A stretch of 64,000 bases of DNA from Promicromonospora sp. MEB111 (GCF_030209445.1 NZ_JARVSD010000028.1:1-64000); one strand, 5' to 3'; counted from the stretch's first letter, positions 33,925 through 42,552 are shown. The notes: generated from the letters alone by a model not told the origin. Translations and numbers: made by a program.

Positions 33925-35288
33925 ATGCTCGTGAACCAGGACGACGGCACGTTGCCCGCCGAGGTCTTCACGCCCACGCGTGACCGTATCTGGTCGGCCT
34001 TGCCCGAGATGCTCCGGGTGGCGCCGCTCGGCGACGTGGCCACGAGCCGCTTGACCTGACCGCTCGAGTACCGGTCCGTCACCTTGATCGACGCGACCCG
34101 GTCCAGGCCGAAGAGCTGCTGCGCCCTGGCCTGGCTGAGCGCCCGCTCCCACCGCACCATGCCGTTGCCGGGGGCCGCCTTCGAGTACGGGTCCGTCTCG
34201 GACCGCTCGTAGGGCACGGCCGACGACCAGACGTCCTCGGACCGCGCGCTCCGCCAGCCGTACCGGCTGCTCCCGCCGCTCGACGAGTAGTAGTGGGCGG
34301 CCACCGGCCGGCCGCCGTAGGTCAGCACGCTCGCCCGGGTGAGCGTGCGGGCCGTGGAGCTGACGGCCTTGCGCCAGTACGTGCTGCCGTCACCCGACGC
34401 CTTCTTCCACCCGGAGAACTGCTGGTCGCGGATGTCGTCCACGACGTGGCAGCGGCAGACCGCCTTGCGCTGCCCCGTCTCCAGCACCGCGTAGGAACGG
34501 GCGACCACGGCCTGGGCGCGCAGCGCCTGCTGGCCGCCGGCGGAGCCCCAGGACGAGGGCATCTCGGCGACGCCGTACAGGTAGTCGGTGTTCAACCGCA
34601 GCCGGTTGACGATGTTCGGCACCCCCTCGGAGGCGCTGAGCAGCAGCCGCCCGGACCGGTAGGAGCCGTGCGCGCCCTTGACGCTCGCCGTCGCCGGGCT
34701 CGCGCCGGGCTTGTAGTAGGGCGTCCCGGCCCACTGCAGCACGAGCTGGTCGTGCCGGTGCAGCACGCCGTCCGGGGTGCGCACCAGCACGTCGCCCTTG
34801 GCCGTGGACACGTTCAGCGTGCCCGCCGGGCCGAAGGCCACGGTCCGCTCGCCCGCGCGCAGCCGCCATCCGCCGCCGTGCACCGTGACCCTGGTGGCGC
34901 CCGAGTCGCCGTAGCTCGCGTACGAGTACGGGTCCGGCCCGTAGACCTGGACGTCGATCAGGGCCTTGGTGTTCACCCGTTTGGCCACGGTGCCCTGGTA
35001 GTAGTGCGCGAGGATGCCGGCGGCGGAGTGCCCCCGCCGGGACATCTCGTAGGCGCCGTACTGCGGCATCCCGACCCCGTGCCCGAAGCCCGAGCCCTCG
35101 ATGACGAACCGGTCCGGCACCGCTGCGCTCGCGGTACCCGGGGCCGCGACGAGCGACGCCGCCGCGAGGACGAGGGGGAGGAACAGGTGGCGCCAGCGGT
35201 GCCGGCGACGCCGCCCGGGCTGGCGTTCGCGCCCGCCGCGCGAGGCGGGGGAGGGGACGGGTCGTTCGGCGTCGGCTCGTGTGCTCAT
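33912..35288 (-). CDS. SpoIID/LytB domain secreted protein (putative peptidoglycan lytic enzyme)
   Basis: A 458-residue exported protein. An Arg-rich head (GRRRRHRWRHLFLPLVLAAA) and signal peptide end near ASAAVPD. The SpoIID domain follows: GSGFGHGVGMPQYGAYEMSR, LAHYYQGT, LRLNTDYLYGVAEMPSSWG, ALRAQAVVARSYAVLE, and a cysteine pair in CRCHVVDDIRDQQFSGW. The family includes sporulation lytic transglycosylase SpoIID; here it is a vegetative wall enzyme. Start ATG 35288 has AGGGG 8 bases upstream. It is divergent from an amidase gene, and the shared 155-bp region contains iterated GAGTCACCCG repeats, suggesting joint control of two wall hydrolases. Confidence 0.9.
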   Translation of the reverse strand: MSTRADAERPVPSPASRGGRERQPGRRRRHRWRHLFLPLVLAAASLVAAPGTASAAVPDRFVIEGSGFGHGVGMPQYGAYEMSRRGHSAAGILAHYYQGTVAKRVNTKALIDVQVYGPDPYSYASYGDSGATRVTVHGGGWRLRAGERTVAFGPAGTLNVSTAKGDVLVRTPDGVLHRHDQLVLQWAGTPYYKPGASPATASVKGAHGSYRSGRLLLSASEGVPNIVNRLRLNTDYLYGVAEMPSSWGSAGGQQALRAQAVVARSYAVLETGQRKAVCRCHVVDDIRDQQFSGWKKASGDGSTYWRKAVSSTARTLTRASVLTYGGRPVAAHYYSSSGGSSRYGWRSARSEDVWSSAVPYERSETDPYSKAAPGNGMVRWERALSQARAQQLFGLDRVASIKVTDRYSSGQVKRLVATSPSGATRSISGKADQIRSRVGVKTSAGNVPSSWFTSIRPG

Positions 35289-35350
35289 GGTGATCACCCC
35301 TGACTGCACTGTGCATCACCGCCGGACGCTCGGCACCCGGGGTCGCCCCG

Positions 35351-35393
35351 GAGTCACCCGGGAGTCACCCGTGACTCACCCGAAACGGGTGAT
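35351..35393. promoter_or_regulatory. Iterated 10-bp repeats with 11-bp spacing (possible operator)
   Basis: GAGTCACCCG at 35351 and 35362 and GACTCACCCG at 35373 are direct repeats starting exactly 11 bp apart, one helical turn. They are followed by the inverted half CGGGTGAT at 35386-35393. The array lies between two divergent wall-hydrolase genes, upstream of the amidase -10 box. Iterons in helical phase are typical of cooperative regulator binding; the factor is unknown. Confidence 0.5.
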
Positions 35394-35430
35394 TGATGCC
35401 AACTTGGGTGCGGTGTCGCCCTGCCATGCC

Positions 35431-35436
35431 TACGGT
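35431..35436 (+). promoter_or_regulatory. Predicted -10 box (TACGGT), leaderless start of the amidase gene
   Basis: TACGGT ends 7 bases before the ATG at 35444; no ribosome-binding site is present. Confidence 0.4.
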
Positions 35437-35443
35437 CGGGGCC

Positions 35444-37408
35444 ATGACGCCACTCGTGCGGAGAACGACCACGACATCCCTGGTACTCGTGCTCTCCGCC
35501 GGTGGCGTGCTGCTGCCGGCTGTCGAGCTGCCCCTCCCGGAGGCCTCGGCCGTGACACCGGAGCTCGACGAGGTACGCCTGACCGGCATCGATCCCGCGG
35601 CGCGGCGCGACCCGACCGCCCTGCGCGCGGCGCAGGGGCACGACGAGGCCCACGCGGACGCCCACGCGGAGACGAAGGCCGACGCCGGGGCGGGCACGGA
35701 GGGCGGCACGCGGTCCGACGCCGCCGAGGCGGTGCCCGGCCGGCTCGCGGCGCTGAGCCGCCGCACCGAGACCCTGGAGTTCCTCGTGGCCGGCGTCACC
35801 TGGGACGCCGGCACGGACGAGGAGGTCACCGAGGTCGCCCTGCGCGTCCGGGAGGACGACGGCTGGGGCGCCTGGCAGTCGGTCGGCGTCGAGGAGGTCG
35901 GTGCCGACGGCGCCGGGGTCCCCGGCGGCCGGGCCGGGACCGAGCCGTTCCTCTCCGCCGGCGCCGACGCCGTCCAGGCCCGCGTGCGGACGGTGAGCGG
36001 GCGGACGCCGTCGGGCCTCCGGGTCGACGTCGTGGACCCGGGCGCGACGGCCGCCGACGCGAACGCGGGGGCGGCGGCGCAGCCGGCGGGCTCGGCGAAC
36101 GCGGCGACCGGCGACGAGATCCGGCCGGCGCTGGTGTCGCGCAGCAGCTGGGGCGCCGACGAGTCGCTGGGGGAGGTGTGGCCCGAGGTGTCGGGACGGC
36201 TGGACGCGATGTACGTGCACCACACGGCGGGCACCAACTCCTACAGCCGGAGCCAGTCGGCGGCGATCGTCCGGGGCATCTACGCCTACCACACGCGGTC
36301 CCGCGACTGGCCGGACATCGGCTACCAGTTCCTCGTCGACCGGTACGGGACGGTCTTCGTGGGGCGCCGGGAGGCGGCGACGGACAACCCGATCGGAGCG
36401 CAGGCGGGCGGCTTCAACACCGGCACCATCGGCATCTCCGCGATGGGCAGCTTCGACTCGGCGTCCCCGACGTCGTCCCTGCTGCGCAGCCTGGAGCGCG
36501 TGCTCGCGTGGAAGGCGTACCGCTACCACATGCCCGTCACCGGGACCGTCCGCCTGCCCAACGGCGGCAGCACGGGGTCCGGCACGCGCAGCGACCCGGG
36601 CGACGTGGTGCGGGTGCCCCGCATCCTCGGTCACCGCACGACGAACTGGACCGCGTGCCCCGGGACCCGGCTGGCCGAGCGCCTCCCGGCGATCCGCCGG
36701 GCGGTGAACGCGATGAAGAGGGCCGCGCTCGACCGGTACGGCACCGTGCGCTACACCACCGGCACGGTCACGGCCCGGGCCGCGGAGGGGAACCAGTACC
36801 CGGTCCAGTGGCCGGCCCGCACGCGGTTCCGGTGGGCCGCCGAACCGGGGGCGGTGCGCTACCAGGTGCTGGAGCGGTACGCGGGCTACCGGTCGCCCAT
36901 GCCGAACGAGCGCTACTGGCGCCGTATCATCACGGTGTCGGGCACCTCGGCCAACCTGTACGCCGCCGAGGGGCTCTCGGTGCAGTACGGCGTGCGCGCG
37001 GTCGACCGCAACGGCCGGCTCGGCCCGATCTCGCACCTCGTGCGGACCACCCGCCCCGTGTCCTTCGCCTCGATGGCCAGCACCACGGGCACGTGGGCCC
37101 TGGTGCGCAACGACGCCTACTTCCGCGACCGGGCCTGGTCCACCGTCCACGCCGACAGCCGGCTCGTGGTGTCCGACGTCGAGCGCGTGACCCAGGTCCG
37201 CGTCATGACCGCGACGGCGCCCGGGCGCGGGCGGGTGGCCGTGTACGTGGGGGCCACCCGGGTGGGCGTGCTCGACACCGACCGGCCGAGCGCGGCGCAG
37301 CGGGTCCTCACCGTCCGCCTCCCGCGGACGATGTCGGGGCGGGTGACGCTGCGCACGCTCGACGACGCCCGGGTGCGGGTCAGCGGGGTGGCGTTCGTGC
37401 GGTGGTGA
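35444..37408 (+). CDS. Secreted PGRP/N-acetylmuramoyl-L-alanine amidase
   Basis: A 654-residue exported protein. The signal peptide lies at residues 1-35. An N-terminal region with a poly-acidic/His-rich stretch (HDEAHADAHAETKADAG) and a beta domain (LEFLVAGVTWD) follows. The PGRP/Amidase_2 domain is at about residues 230-430: SRSSWGADESLGE, MYVHHTAGTNSYSRSQSAAI (zinc histidine), IGYQFLVDRYGTVFVGR, and ILGHRTTNWTACPGTRL (second histidine and cysteine ligands). The C-terminal 220 residues are beta-rich and unrecognised, probably wall-binding. It cleaves the stem-peptide amide bond in peptidoglycan. ATG 35444 fits a leaderless message. Confidence 0.93.
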   Translation: MTPLVRRTTTTSLVLVLSAGGVLLPAVELPLPEASAVTPELDEVRLTGIDPAARRDPTALRAAQGHDEAHADAHAETKADAGAGTEGGTRSDAAEAVPGRLAALSRRTETLEFLVAGVTWDAGTDEEVTEVALRVREDDGWGAWQSVGVEEVGADGAGVPGGRAGTEPFLSAGADAVQARVRTVSGRTPSGLRVDVVDPGATAADANAGAAAQPAGSANAATGDEIRPALVSRSSWGADESLGEVWPEVSGRLDAMYVHHTAGTNSYSRSQSAAIVRGIYAYHTRSRDWPDIGYQFLVDRYGTVFVGRREAATDNPIGAQAGGFNTGTIGISAMGSFDSASPTSSLLRSLERVLAWKAYRYHMPVTGTVRLPNGGSTGSGTRSDPGDVVRVPRILGHRTTNWTACPGTRLAERLPAIRRAVNAMKRAALDRYGTVRYTTGTVTARAAEGNQYPVQWPARTRFRWAAEPGAVRYQVLERYAGYRSPMPNERYWRRIITVSGTSANLYAAEGLSVQYGVRAVDRNGRLGPISHLVRTTRPVSFASMASTTGTWALVRNDAYFRDRAWSTVHADSRLVVSDVERVTQVRVMTATAPGRGRVAVYVGATRVGVLDTDRPSAAQRVLTVRLPRTMSGRVTLRTLDDARVRVSGVAFVRW

Positions 37409-37449
37409 GGTGCCCGGAAAGCACTTCACGGAGCGGGTAGGGACCGCCT

Positions 37450-37455
37450 GTATCC
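37450..37455 (+). promoter_or_regulatory. Possible -10 box (TATCCT) for the first sulfotransferase-like gene
   Basis: TATCCT would start a leader of about 30 bases; GAAAGG at 37477-37482 then acts as ribosome-binding site for the GTG at 37492. This is one of the few genes here with both signals. Confidence 0.4.
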
Positions 37456-37491
37456 TCGTGGGCGTTCATCCGCCCCGAAAGGTTGGTTCCC

Positions 37492-38427
37492 GTGAAGCAC
37501 CTCGTCCTGCACGTCGGCGCGCACAAGACCGGTACGACGCTGGTGCAGAAGGCCCTGCGTGCTAGTCGTGAGGCCTTCGCGGCGCGTGGTTACGACGTAC
37601 TCATCCGCAACGAGTACGAGAACCTCACCGAGGGTTACCACTCCCGGTGGCGCAGGCAGGGCGGCACCCTCCGCAACGTGACCCGGGCCTTCGAGATGGT
37701 CCGGAACGCGGCGACGCAGGACAGCCTGATCATCTCGCACGAGGACCTCCTGGCCTCGGTGCACTCGTTCCGGACGGGTCCCCTGTACGCGCCCGCCGGC
37801 GACGTGCTGGGGATCGCCCAGGAGGTGCTGCGGCCGGAGCGCACCACGGTGCTGCTGTACGTGCGCCGCCAGGACCGGTTCGTCGAGAGCTCCTACCTCC
37901 AGACCGTGCGCGTGGGCTCCACCCAGTCGTTCGAGGAGTTCATGGAGCCCGTGACCACGGACAACCTGCGGTGGGACACCCTGGTCGAGACGATCAAGGG
38001 GGCCGTCCCCGCGGACGCCGAGGTGCGGGTCAACTACTTCGAGGGCATCAAGGAGCTGCACTCGCGGCCGTTCGTGCGCGAGTTCTACCAGCAGACCGGT
38101 GCGGGTGTGACGCCCACGTTCTCGTTCAACACCGAGGCCGTCAACCGCGGGTACTCTGACGCGGCGCTGAAGCTCGCGCTCGTCGGCAACGGCGAGCTCG
38201 ACGCGGAGGACCGCCGTAAGCTCCGCCTGTTCCTCGACGCCAACTTCTCCAACGTGACGCACCCCTCGCCGCTGCTCCTGACGCCGGAGCAGCGCGAGCA
38301 GATGCTGACCGAGCTCGCGCCGTCCAACAAGGCGCTGCACGAGATGGTGACACCCGGCCTCTCCCAGGCCGCGGCGGACCTCGCGGTGAACAAGGGCGAG
38401 TCGCCGTACCTCCGCGGTGGGAAGTGA
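37492..38427 (+). CDS. Sulfotransferase-like protein (PAPS-dependent, predicted)
   Basis: A 311-residue P-loop protein. The 5'-phosphosulfate loop is VLHVGAHKTGTTLVQKAL (residues 4-21). The candidate 3'-phosphate motif is YVRRQDRFVESSYLQTV (about 121-137), as in bacterial carbohydrate sulfotransferases. SFNTEAVNRGYSD is conserved with a paralogue at 39982. GTG start at 37492 with GAAAGG 9 bases upstream; the TTG three codons earlier is less likely. It is followed by a pyruvyl transferase gene. The sulfate-activation genes at 55-60.7 kb would supply PAPS. Probable acceptor: a surface polysaccharide; not proven by sequence. Confidence 0.75.
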   Translation: MKHLVLHVGAHKTGTTLVQKALRASREAFAARGYDVLIRNEYENLTEGYHSRWRRQGGTLRNVTRAFEMVRNAATQDSLIISHEDLLASVHSFRTGPLYAPAGDVLGIAQEVLRPERTTVLLYVRRQDRFVESSYLQTVRVGSTQSFEEFMEPVTTDNLRWDTLVETIKGAVPADAEVRVNYFEGIKELHSRPFVREFYQQTGAGVTPTFSFNTEAVNRGYSDAALKLALVGNGELDAEDRRKLRLFLDANFSNVTHPSPLLLTPEQREQMLTELAPSNKALHEMVTPGLSQAAADLAVNKGESPYLRGGK

Positions 38428-38537
38428 CTCGAACCGCGACATGACGTTCCGTCGCCCAGGGGGCGGCGGGCTTGGCAGATCTGACCACAGTGATCAAGGA
38501 TGGTTCCCGTGCATTCCAAGACCCGGCGCGTGACACG

Positions 38538-39875
38538 ATGAAGCGACTTCGACTGTTCCATTTCGACATCAAGACGTACGGCAACTACGGGGACACCCTG
38601 CTGTTCGAGACCGTGCGCGAGCTCTTCGAGGGCTTCGCGGGCGGGGACGCCTTCGAGATCGTCCAGAGCCGACAGCTGCGCGACCCCGTGACCCCGCGTC
38701 TGGTCGACTTCATCAACGAGAACGTCGACGCCGTCGTCGTCGGCGGTGGTGGCCTGTTCCTCAGCGACACGAACCCGAACCAGCGCTCCGGCTGGCAGTG
38801 GAACATCTCGCTGGACCTGCTGCGCCGCATCGAGAAGCCGCTCATCATCTTCGCGGTGGGCAACAACCGCTTCATCGACCAGCCGGACTTCGAGGACCCG
38901 TTCCGCGAGCACGTCAACCTGACGCTCGAGAAGTCGGTCTTCTTCGGCCTGCGCAACCACGGCTCGGTGGAGACCATCAAGCCGTACATCACCCCGTCGA
39001 ACCGGGACCGGGTCACGTACCAGCCGTGCCCGACGACGCTCTCGTCGTTCCTGTACCCGGACCTGTTCCGCGACGAGATCCCGCACGAGCGCCGCATCTC
39101 GGCCGAGTCGATCGTGGGCAAGCGCCAGGCGCGCGCCGGGTTCGACGCCGACAAGATCTACGCCGACCAGGTGGACGTGCTGGCCAAGCTCTCCGGTGAG
39201 GGCTGGCGCATCGAGAGCGTGCCGCACGCCCGCGCCGACATGGGCTTCCACGACCGGCTCACCGAGCGTGGCATCGTGGACAGCGAGCACGTGCTGTGGG
39301 GCAACCGCGACGTGCTCTACCAGGGCATCGAGTACTTCGCCGGCCTGCCGATGATCCTGGGCACGCGCGGCCACGCGCAGATGGTGCCGTTCGGCATGGG
39401 CGCGATCCCGCTGTCCCTGTACGTGCACCACAAGATCCGCTACTTCGCGACCGACATCGGCCACGCGGACTGGGCGATCGACCCGCGCGCGGACGGCTTC
39501 CAGGACACGCTGTACCGGACCATCAACGAGTCCTACGAGCGCCAGCCGGAGCTGCGCAAGGAGCTGGCGGGCGTCCGCCAGGGCTTCTTCGACACGTCGA
39601 TGGACAACCTGTCGACGATCTACAAGAACCTCACGGGCGAGACGGTCACGCCGTCGTTCCGCGCGCTGACGCCGCCGGAGCGCCGCACCGCGGCGCGGGC
39701 GTACGACTCGTCCATGCGGTTCGACAAGCTCGAGCAGGACAACGGCCGGCTCAAGCGCGAGCTGAACAAGGCCCGCAAGGACCTCGAGGCCGTGGGCGGT
39801 CCCCGCAAGCAGCTGGTGCCGGACGGCCTGCGCCGGCGGCTGCGCCCGCTGCGCAAGCGCCTCATGGGCGGCTGA
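38538..39875 (+). CDS. Polysaccharide pyruvyl transferase family protein
   Basis: A 445-residue PPT (CsaB/WcaK type), which adds pyruvate from PEP as a ketal to sugars of surface polymers. Family marks: KTYGNYGDTLLFETV (N-x-GD region, residues 12-26), AVVVGGGGLFLS, PCPTTLSSF, and the acidic/His block GTRGHAQMVPFGMG. The C-terminal 60 residues are a charged helical tail (QDNGRLKRELNKARKD). ATG 38538 is chosen from alignment with the paralogue at 40962; a TTG at 38472 would add 22 residues. The 110 bases before it contain AAGGATGGTTCCCGTG, resembling the leader of the upstream sulfotransferase gene. Confidence 0.88.
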   Translation: MKRLRLFHFDIKTYGNYGDTLLFETVRELFEGFAGGDAFEIVQSRQLRDPVTPRLVDFINENVDAVVVGGGGLFLSDTNPNQRSGWQWNISLDLLRRIEKPLIIFAVGNNRFIDQPDFEDPFREHVNLTLEKSVFFGLRNHGSVETIKPYITPSNRDRVTYQPCPTTLSSFLYPDLFRDEIPHERRISAESIVGKRQARAGFDADKIYADQVDVLAKLSGEGWRIESVPHARADMGFHDRLTERGIVDSEHVLWGNRDVLYQGIEYFAGLPMILGTRGHAQMVPFGMGAIPLSLYVHHKIRYFATDIGHADWAIDPRADGFQDTLYRTINESYERQPELRKELAGVRQGFFDTSMDNLSTIYKNLTGETVTPSFRALTPPERRTAARAYDSSMRFDKLEQDNGRLKRELNKARKDLEAVGGPRKQLVPDGLRRRLRPLRKRLMGG

Positions 39876-39894
39876 CCGGCCGATCCGGCCGGCG

Positions 39895-39929
39895 AACGCC
39901 GGGGTGGTCCTGGACCACCCCGGCGTTTT
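39895..39929 (+). terminator. Rho-independent terminator
   Basis: The arms AACGCCGGGGTGGTCC and GGACCACCCCGGCGTT flank a one-base loop region and are followed by TT (GGCGTTTTC). It lies 20 bases after the PPT stop. GC-rich stem plus short T-run is a classic terminator. Confidence 0.75.
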
Positions 39930-39968
39930 CGCTGTCCGGAGCCGGATGGCGCCGCGGCCGCCCGCGCG

Positions 39969-39974
39969 TAGTCT
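39969..39974 (+). promoter_or_regulatory. Predicted -10 box (TAGTCT), leaderless start of the second sulfotransferase-like gene
   Basis: TAGTCT ends 7 bases before the ATG at 39982. Confidence 0.5.
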
Positions 39975-39981
39975 CGGTGCG

Positions 39982-40881
39982 ATGAAGCACCTCGTGCTCC
40001 ACGCGGGCGCCGCCAAGACCGGCAGCACGCTCGTGCAGAAGGCCCTCAACGCCAACCGGGAGAAGCTTGGGGCGAAGGGTTACGCGGTCCTGGTCCGGCA
40101 CGACTACGAGGCCGCCACCGGCGGGGCGCACGCGCGGTGGCGCCGCAGGGGCGCCGGGATCGAGAACGTCAGCCTCGGCTTCGCGCGGCTGCGGGACCAG
40201 CTCGAGCACGAGAGCCTCGTGCTGTCGCACGAGGACCTGTTCGCGACGGTGCAGTCCTTCCGCAGGGGGCCGGTCTACCGGTCGGCGGGCGACGTGCTGC
40301 GCCTCGCCGTCAAGGAGCTGCGCCCCGAGCGGATCACGGTGCTGTTCTACGTGCGCCGGCAGGACCGGTTCGTGGAGAGCGCCTACCTGCAGACCGTCCG
40401 CATGGGCTCCACCCTCACGTTCGAGGAGTTCATGGAGCCGGTCGCCGACGAGTACCTGCGCTGGGACGTGCTCGTCGACCAGATGCGGGCGGCGCTGCCC
40501 GACGGCGCGGACCTGCGGATCAAGTACTTCGAGACCATCAAGACCCTCGGGTCGCGGGGCTTCGTGCGGGACTTCTTCGCGGCGACCGGGGCGGGCGTGC
40601 CGCCGACGTTCTCGTTCAACACCGAGAGCGTCAACCGGGGCTACTCGGACGTGGCGCTGCAGATCGCGCTCCTCGGCAACGCCCTGCTCGAGAAGCAGGA
40701 CACGCAGGAGCTCCGCCACTTCCTGGACGCGCGCTTCTCCAACCTCACGCATCCGCCGCCGCAGCTCCTGACCCCCGAGCGGCGGGCCGGGCTGCTCGCC
40801 GCGCTCGCGCCGTCGAACGAGGCTCTGCACCGCCAGATCGGCGCGGACGGCACGTCGCCGTACCTGCCCGGCGCCGGGTGA
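39982..40881 (+). CDS. Sulfotransferase-like protein, paralogue
   Basis: A 299-residue paralogue of the gene at 37492. The P-loop is VLHAGAAKTGSTLVQKALNA (residues 4-23), the second motif YVRRQDRFVESAYLQTVRMG, and SFNTESVNRGYSDVAL is almost the same. The first gene has AHKTGTT where this has AAKTGST; both are acceptable PAPS loops. It has its own leaderless promoter and is followed by a second PPT gene, so the sulfotransferase-PPT pair is duplicated in tandem. The two copies may act on different sugars or positions. Confidence 0.75.
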   Translation: MKHLVLHAGAAKTGSTLVQKALNANREKLGAKGYAVLVRHDYEAATGGAHARWRRRGAGIENVSLGFARLRDQLEHESLVLSHEDLFATVQSFRRGPVYRSAGDVLRLAVKELRPERITVLFYVRRQDRFVESAYLQTVRMGSTLTFEEFMEPVADEYLRWDVLVDQMRAALPDGADLRIKYFETIKTLGSRGFVRDFFAATGAGVPPTFSFNTESVNRGYSDVALQIALLGNALLEKQDTQELRHFLDARFSNLTHPPPQLLTPERRAGLLAALAPSNEALHRQIGADGTSPYLPGAG

Positions 40882-40920
40882 CACCGTAGCCGTCCCCGCG
40901 CAGGTCCGGCGGCTCGCGGC

Positions 40921-40926
40921 TATATT
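40921..40926 (+). promoter_or_regulatory. Possible -10 box (TATATT) for the second pyruvyl transferase gene
   Basis: TATATT is the most AT-rich hexamer in the 80-base gap after the sulfotransferase-like gene, 35 bases before the ATG at 40962. GAGGGG at 40953-40958 is the ribosome-binding site. Confidence 0.4.
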
Positions 40927-40961
40927 CCCCTCAGGGGGCAGCCGCGCGATGTGAGGGGACC

Positions 40962-42350
40962 ATGCGACGCCAACGCCTTCTGCACCTCGACCTCAAGACC
41001 GTCTACAGCTACGGCGACCAGCTGCTCTTCGAGCTCGTCCGCCAGACCTTCAACTCCTGGGGCGGCGGTGAGCATCTCGAGCTCACGAGCAGCAGCCCGT
41101 TCCGCGAGCGGGCGACCAGCTCGTTCGTGGACGACATCAACGAGCACTTCGACGCTGTGGTCATCGGCGGCGGGGGCATCTTCCCGCGGCGCACCAACGC
41201 CACACCCGCCTCGGGCTGGCAGTGGAACATCACCACGGAGCTGCTGGCGCGGCTGAGGAAGCCGATCATCGTGTTCGGCGCGGGCAACCCGGCCCCGTTC
41301 GACCCGGAGCGCTACAACGAGGTGTTCCGCAGGCACGTCAACCGGACGATGGCGCAGAGCGTCTTCTTCGGGCTGCGCTCCACCGGCGCCGTAGAGGACA
41401 TGCGTGACTGGCTGGAGGCGCCGGAGGACGCCCCGCAGCTCACCCTGCAGCCCTGCCCGACGACGATCGCGCGCGTGCTGCTGCCCCGCCTCGCGAGCGA
41501 GCCCCCCGACGACGACACCCGGCGGATCGGCATCCAGGTGGGCCTGGAGGTGGCGCACGTGGACTCGGGACTCGAGCCGGGTGCGATCTTCCCGCGGCTG
41601 CGCGACCTCGTCGTGGCACTCCAGGAGGACGGCTGGGCCGTCGAGTTCCTGGGCCACAAGCGCACGGACATGAAGTTCTTCCAGGAGTACGGCGCCGAGC
41701 TCGGGCTCGTGGGGCACCGGCTGTTCGGGAGCACCCGCGTGCTGTTCGAGGGGGCCCGCACCTACGCGCACCTCCCGGTGGTGCTCGGCGCGCGCGGCCA
41801 CTCGCAGATGATCCCGTTCGGCCTGAACAACATCCCGCTGTCGCTGAGCACCAACAACAAGATCAAGTACTTCGCCCACGAGATCGGCCATCCCGAGTTC
41901 CTGGTCGACCCGTGGCGGAGCGACTTCGCGACCGACGCGTTCGCGCGGATCACCACGGCCGACCGGAAGCGCGCGGAGCTGCGCGCGGAGCTCGCGGCCA
42001 CCCAGCAGCGCTTCGTCGACACGACCCGGCGCAACCTCTCGGTCATCTACGAACGCCTCACGGGGGAGCAGGTCGACGCGGACCTCGCCCCGTACAGCGA
42101 GCGGGAGCTCAGCCTCGCCCAGGCCTGCTACGACGCCGACTACGAGCGGCGCCGGCTGGCGGAGGCCGCCCGCGACGCGGAGGCCGGGGCGCAGGGGCAG
42201 AACGGTGGCGCGGCGGCCGCGCGCGCCGCCGCCGGCAAGCCCACCCGTGCGGCGGCGCACGCGGCCCCGGGCAGGAACGGGTCCCTGACCACCTTGCGGC
42301 GGATCGTGCGGGCCGGGCGGCGCAGGGCCCGGCGCGTGCTCAGCCGGTAG
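40962..42350 (+). CDS. Polysaccharide pyruvyl transferase family protein, paralogue
   Basis: A 462-residue paralogue of the PPT at 38538. Blocks: LDLKTVYSYGDQLLFELV (residues 9-26; the NxGD asparagine is replaced by Ser), VVIGGGGIFPRR, QPCPTTIARVLL and GARGHSQMIPFGLN. The C-terminal 80 residues are Ala/Arg-rich and basic, likely flexible. The substitution near the N-terminus may alter donor or acceptor binding. ATG 40962 with GAGGGG. It closes the second sulfotransferase-PPT pair. A strong hairpin follows 6 bases after the stop. Confidence 0.87.
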   Translation: MRRQRLLHLDLKTVYSYGDQLLFELVRQTFNSWGGGEHLELTSSSPFRERATSSFVDDINEHFDAVVIGGGGIFPRRTNATPASGWQWNITTELLARLRKPIIVFGAGNPAPFDPERYNEVFRRHVNRTMAQSVFFGLRSTGAVEDMRDWLEAPEDAPQLTLQPCPTTIARVLLPRLASEPPDDDTRRIGIQVGLEVAHVDSGLEPGAIFPRLRDLVVALQEDGWAVEFLGHKRTDMKFFQEYGAELGLVGHRLFGSTRVLFEGARTYAHLPVVLGARGHSQMIPFGLNNIPLSLSTNNKIKYFAHEIGHPEFLVDPWRSDFATDAFARITTADRKRAELRAELAATQQRFVDTTRRNLSVIYERLTGEQVDADLAPYSERELSLAQACYDADYERRRLAEAARDAEAGAQGQNGGAAAARAAAGKPTRAAAHAAPGRNGSLTTLRRIVRAGRRRARRVLSR

Positions 42351-42355
42351 CACGA

Positions 42356-42397
42356 AGCCCGTGGGGCGGGAACCTTTCGGTTCCCGCCCCACGGGCT
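42356..42397. terminator. Strong perfect hairpin after the second pyruvyl transferase gene
   Basis: 19-base exact arms, beginning AGCCCGTGGGGCGGGAACC, with a four-base loop (TTTC). It lies 6 bases after the stop and at the outer edge of a convergent gap with the GT42-GT8 gene, so it may work both ways. No U-tract. Confidence 0.7.
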
Positions 42398-42410
42398 GCG
42401 TCGCGCACGG

Positions 42411-42552
42411 GTCAGGCTCTGTTTGCCTCGGCTCTCACCCTGCGCTGCGCCTCCGGCTCAGGCTCAGTTTGTCGTCGCCTGAGCCTGCGGCTCCGCTCCG
42501 GGCGAGTGCCTCGTTCCTCGGCTCTCACCCTGCGCTGCGCCTCCGGCTCAGG
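42411..42552 (+). repeat. Intergenic repeat element with internal 37-bp direct duplication
   Basis: An identical 37-base unit (starts CCTCGGCTCTCACCCTGCGC, ends GGCTCAGG) occurs at 42426-42462 and 42516-42552. Between them, GCCTGAGCCTGCGG can pair with GGCTCAGG, forming a hairpin. The whole region matches, inverted, a segment at 49074-49160. The second unit includes the stop codon of the GT42-GT8 gene (42548-42550). It is likely a mobile or RNA-level repeat; no transposase. Confidence 0.7.

Noticed and set aside
38472-38537. TTG start extending the first PPT by 22 residues
   Set aside because: The paralogue begins at the position matching ATG 38538 and there is no ribosome-binding site before the TTG.
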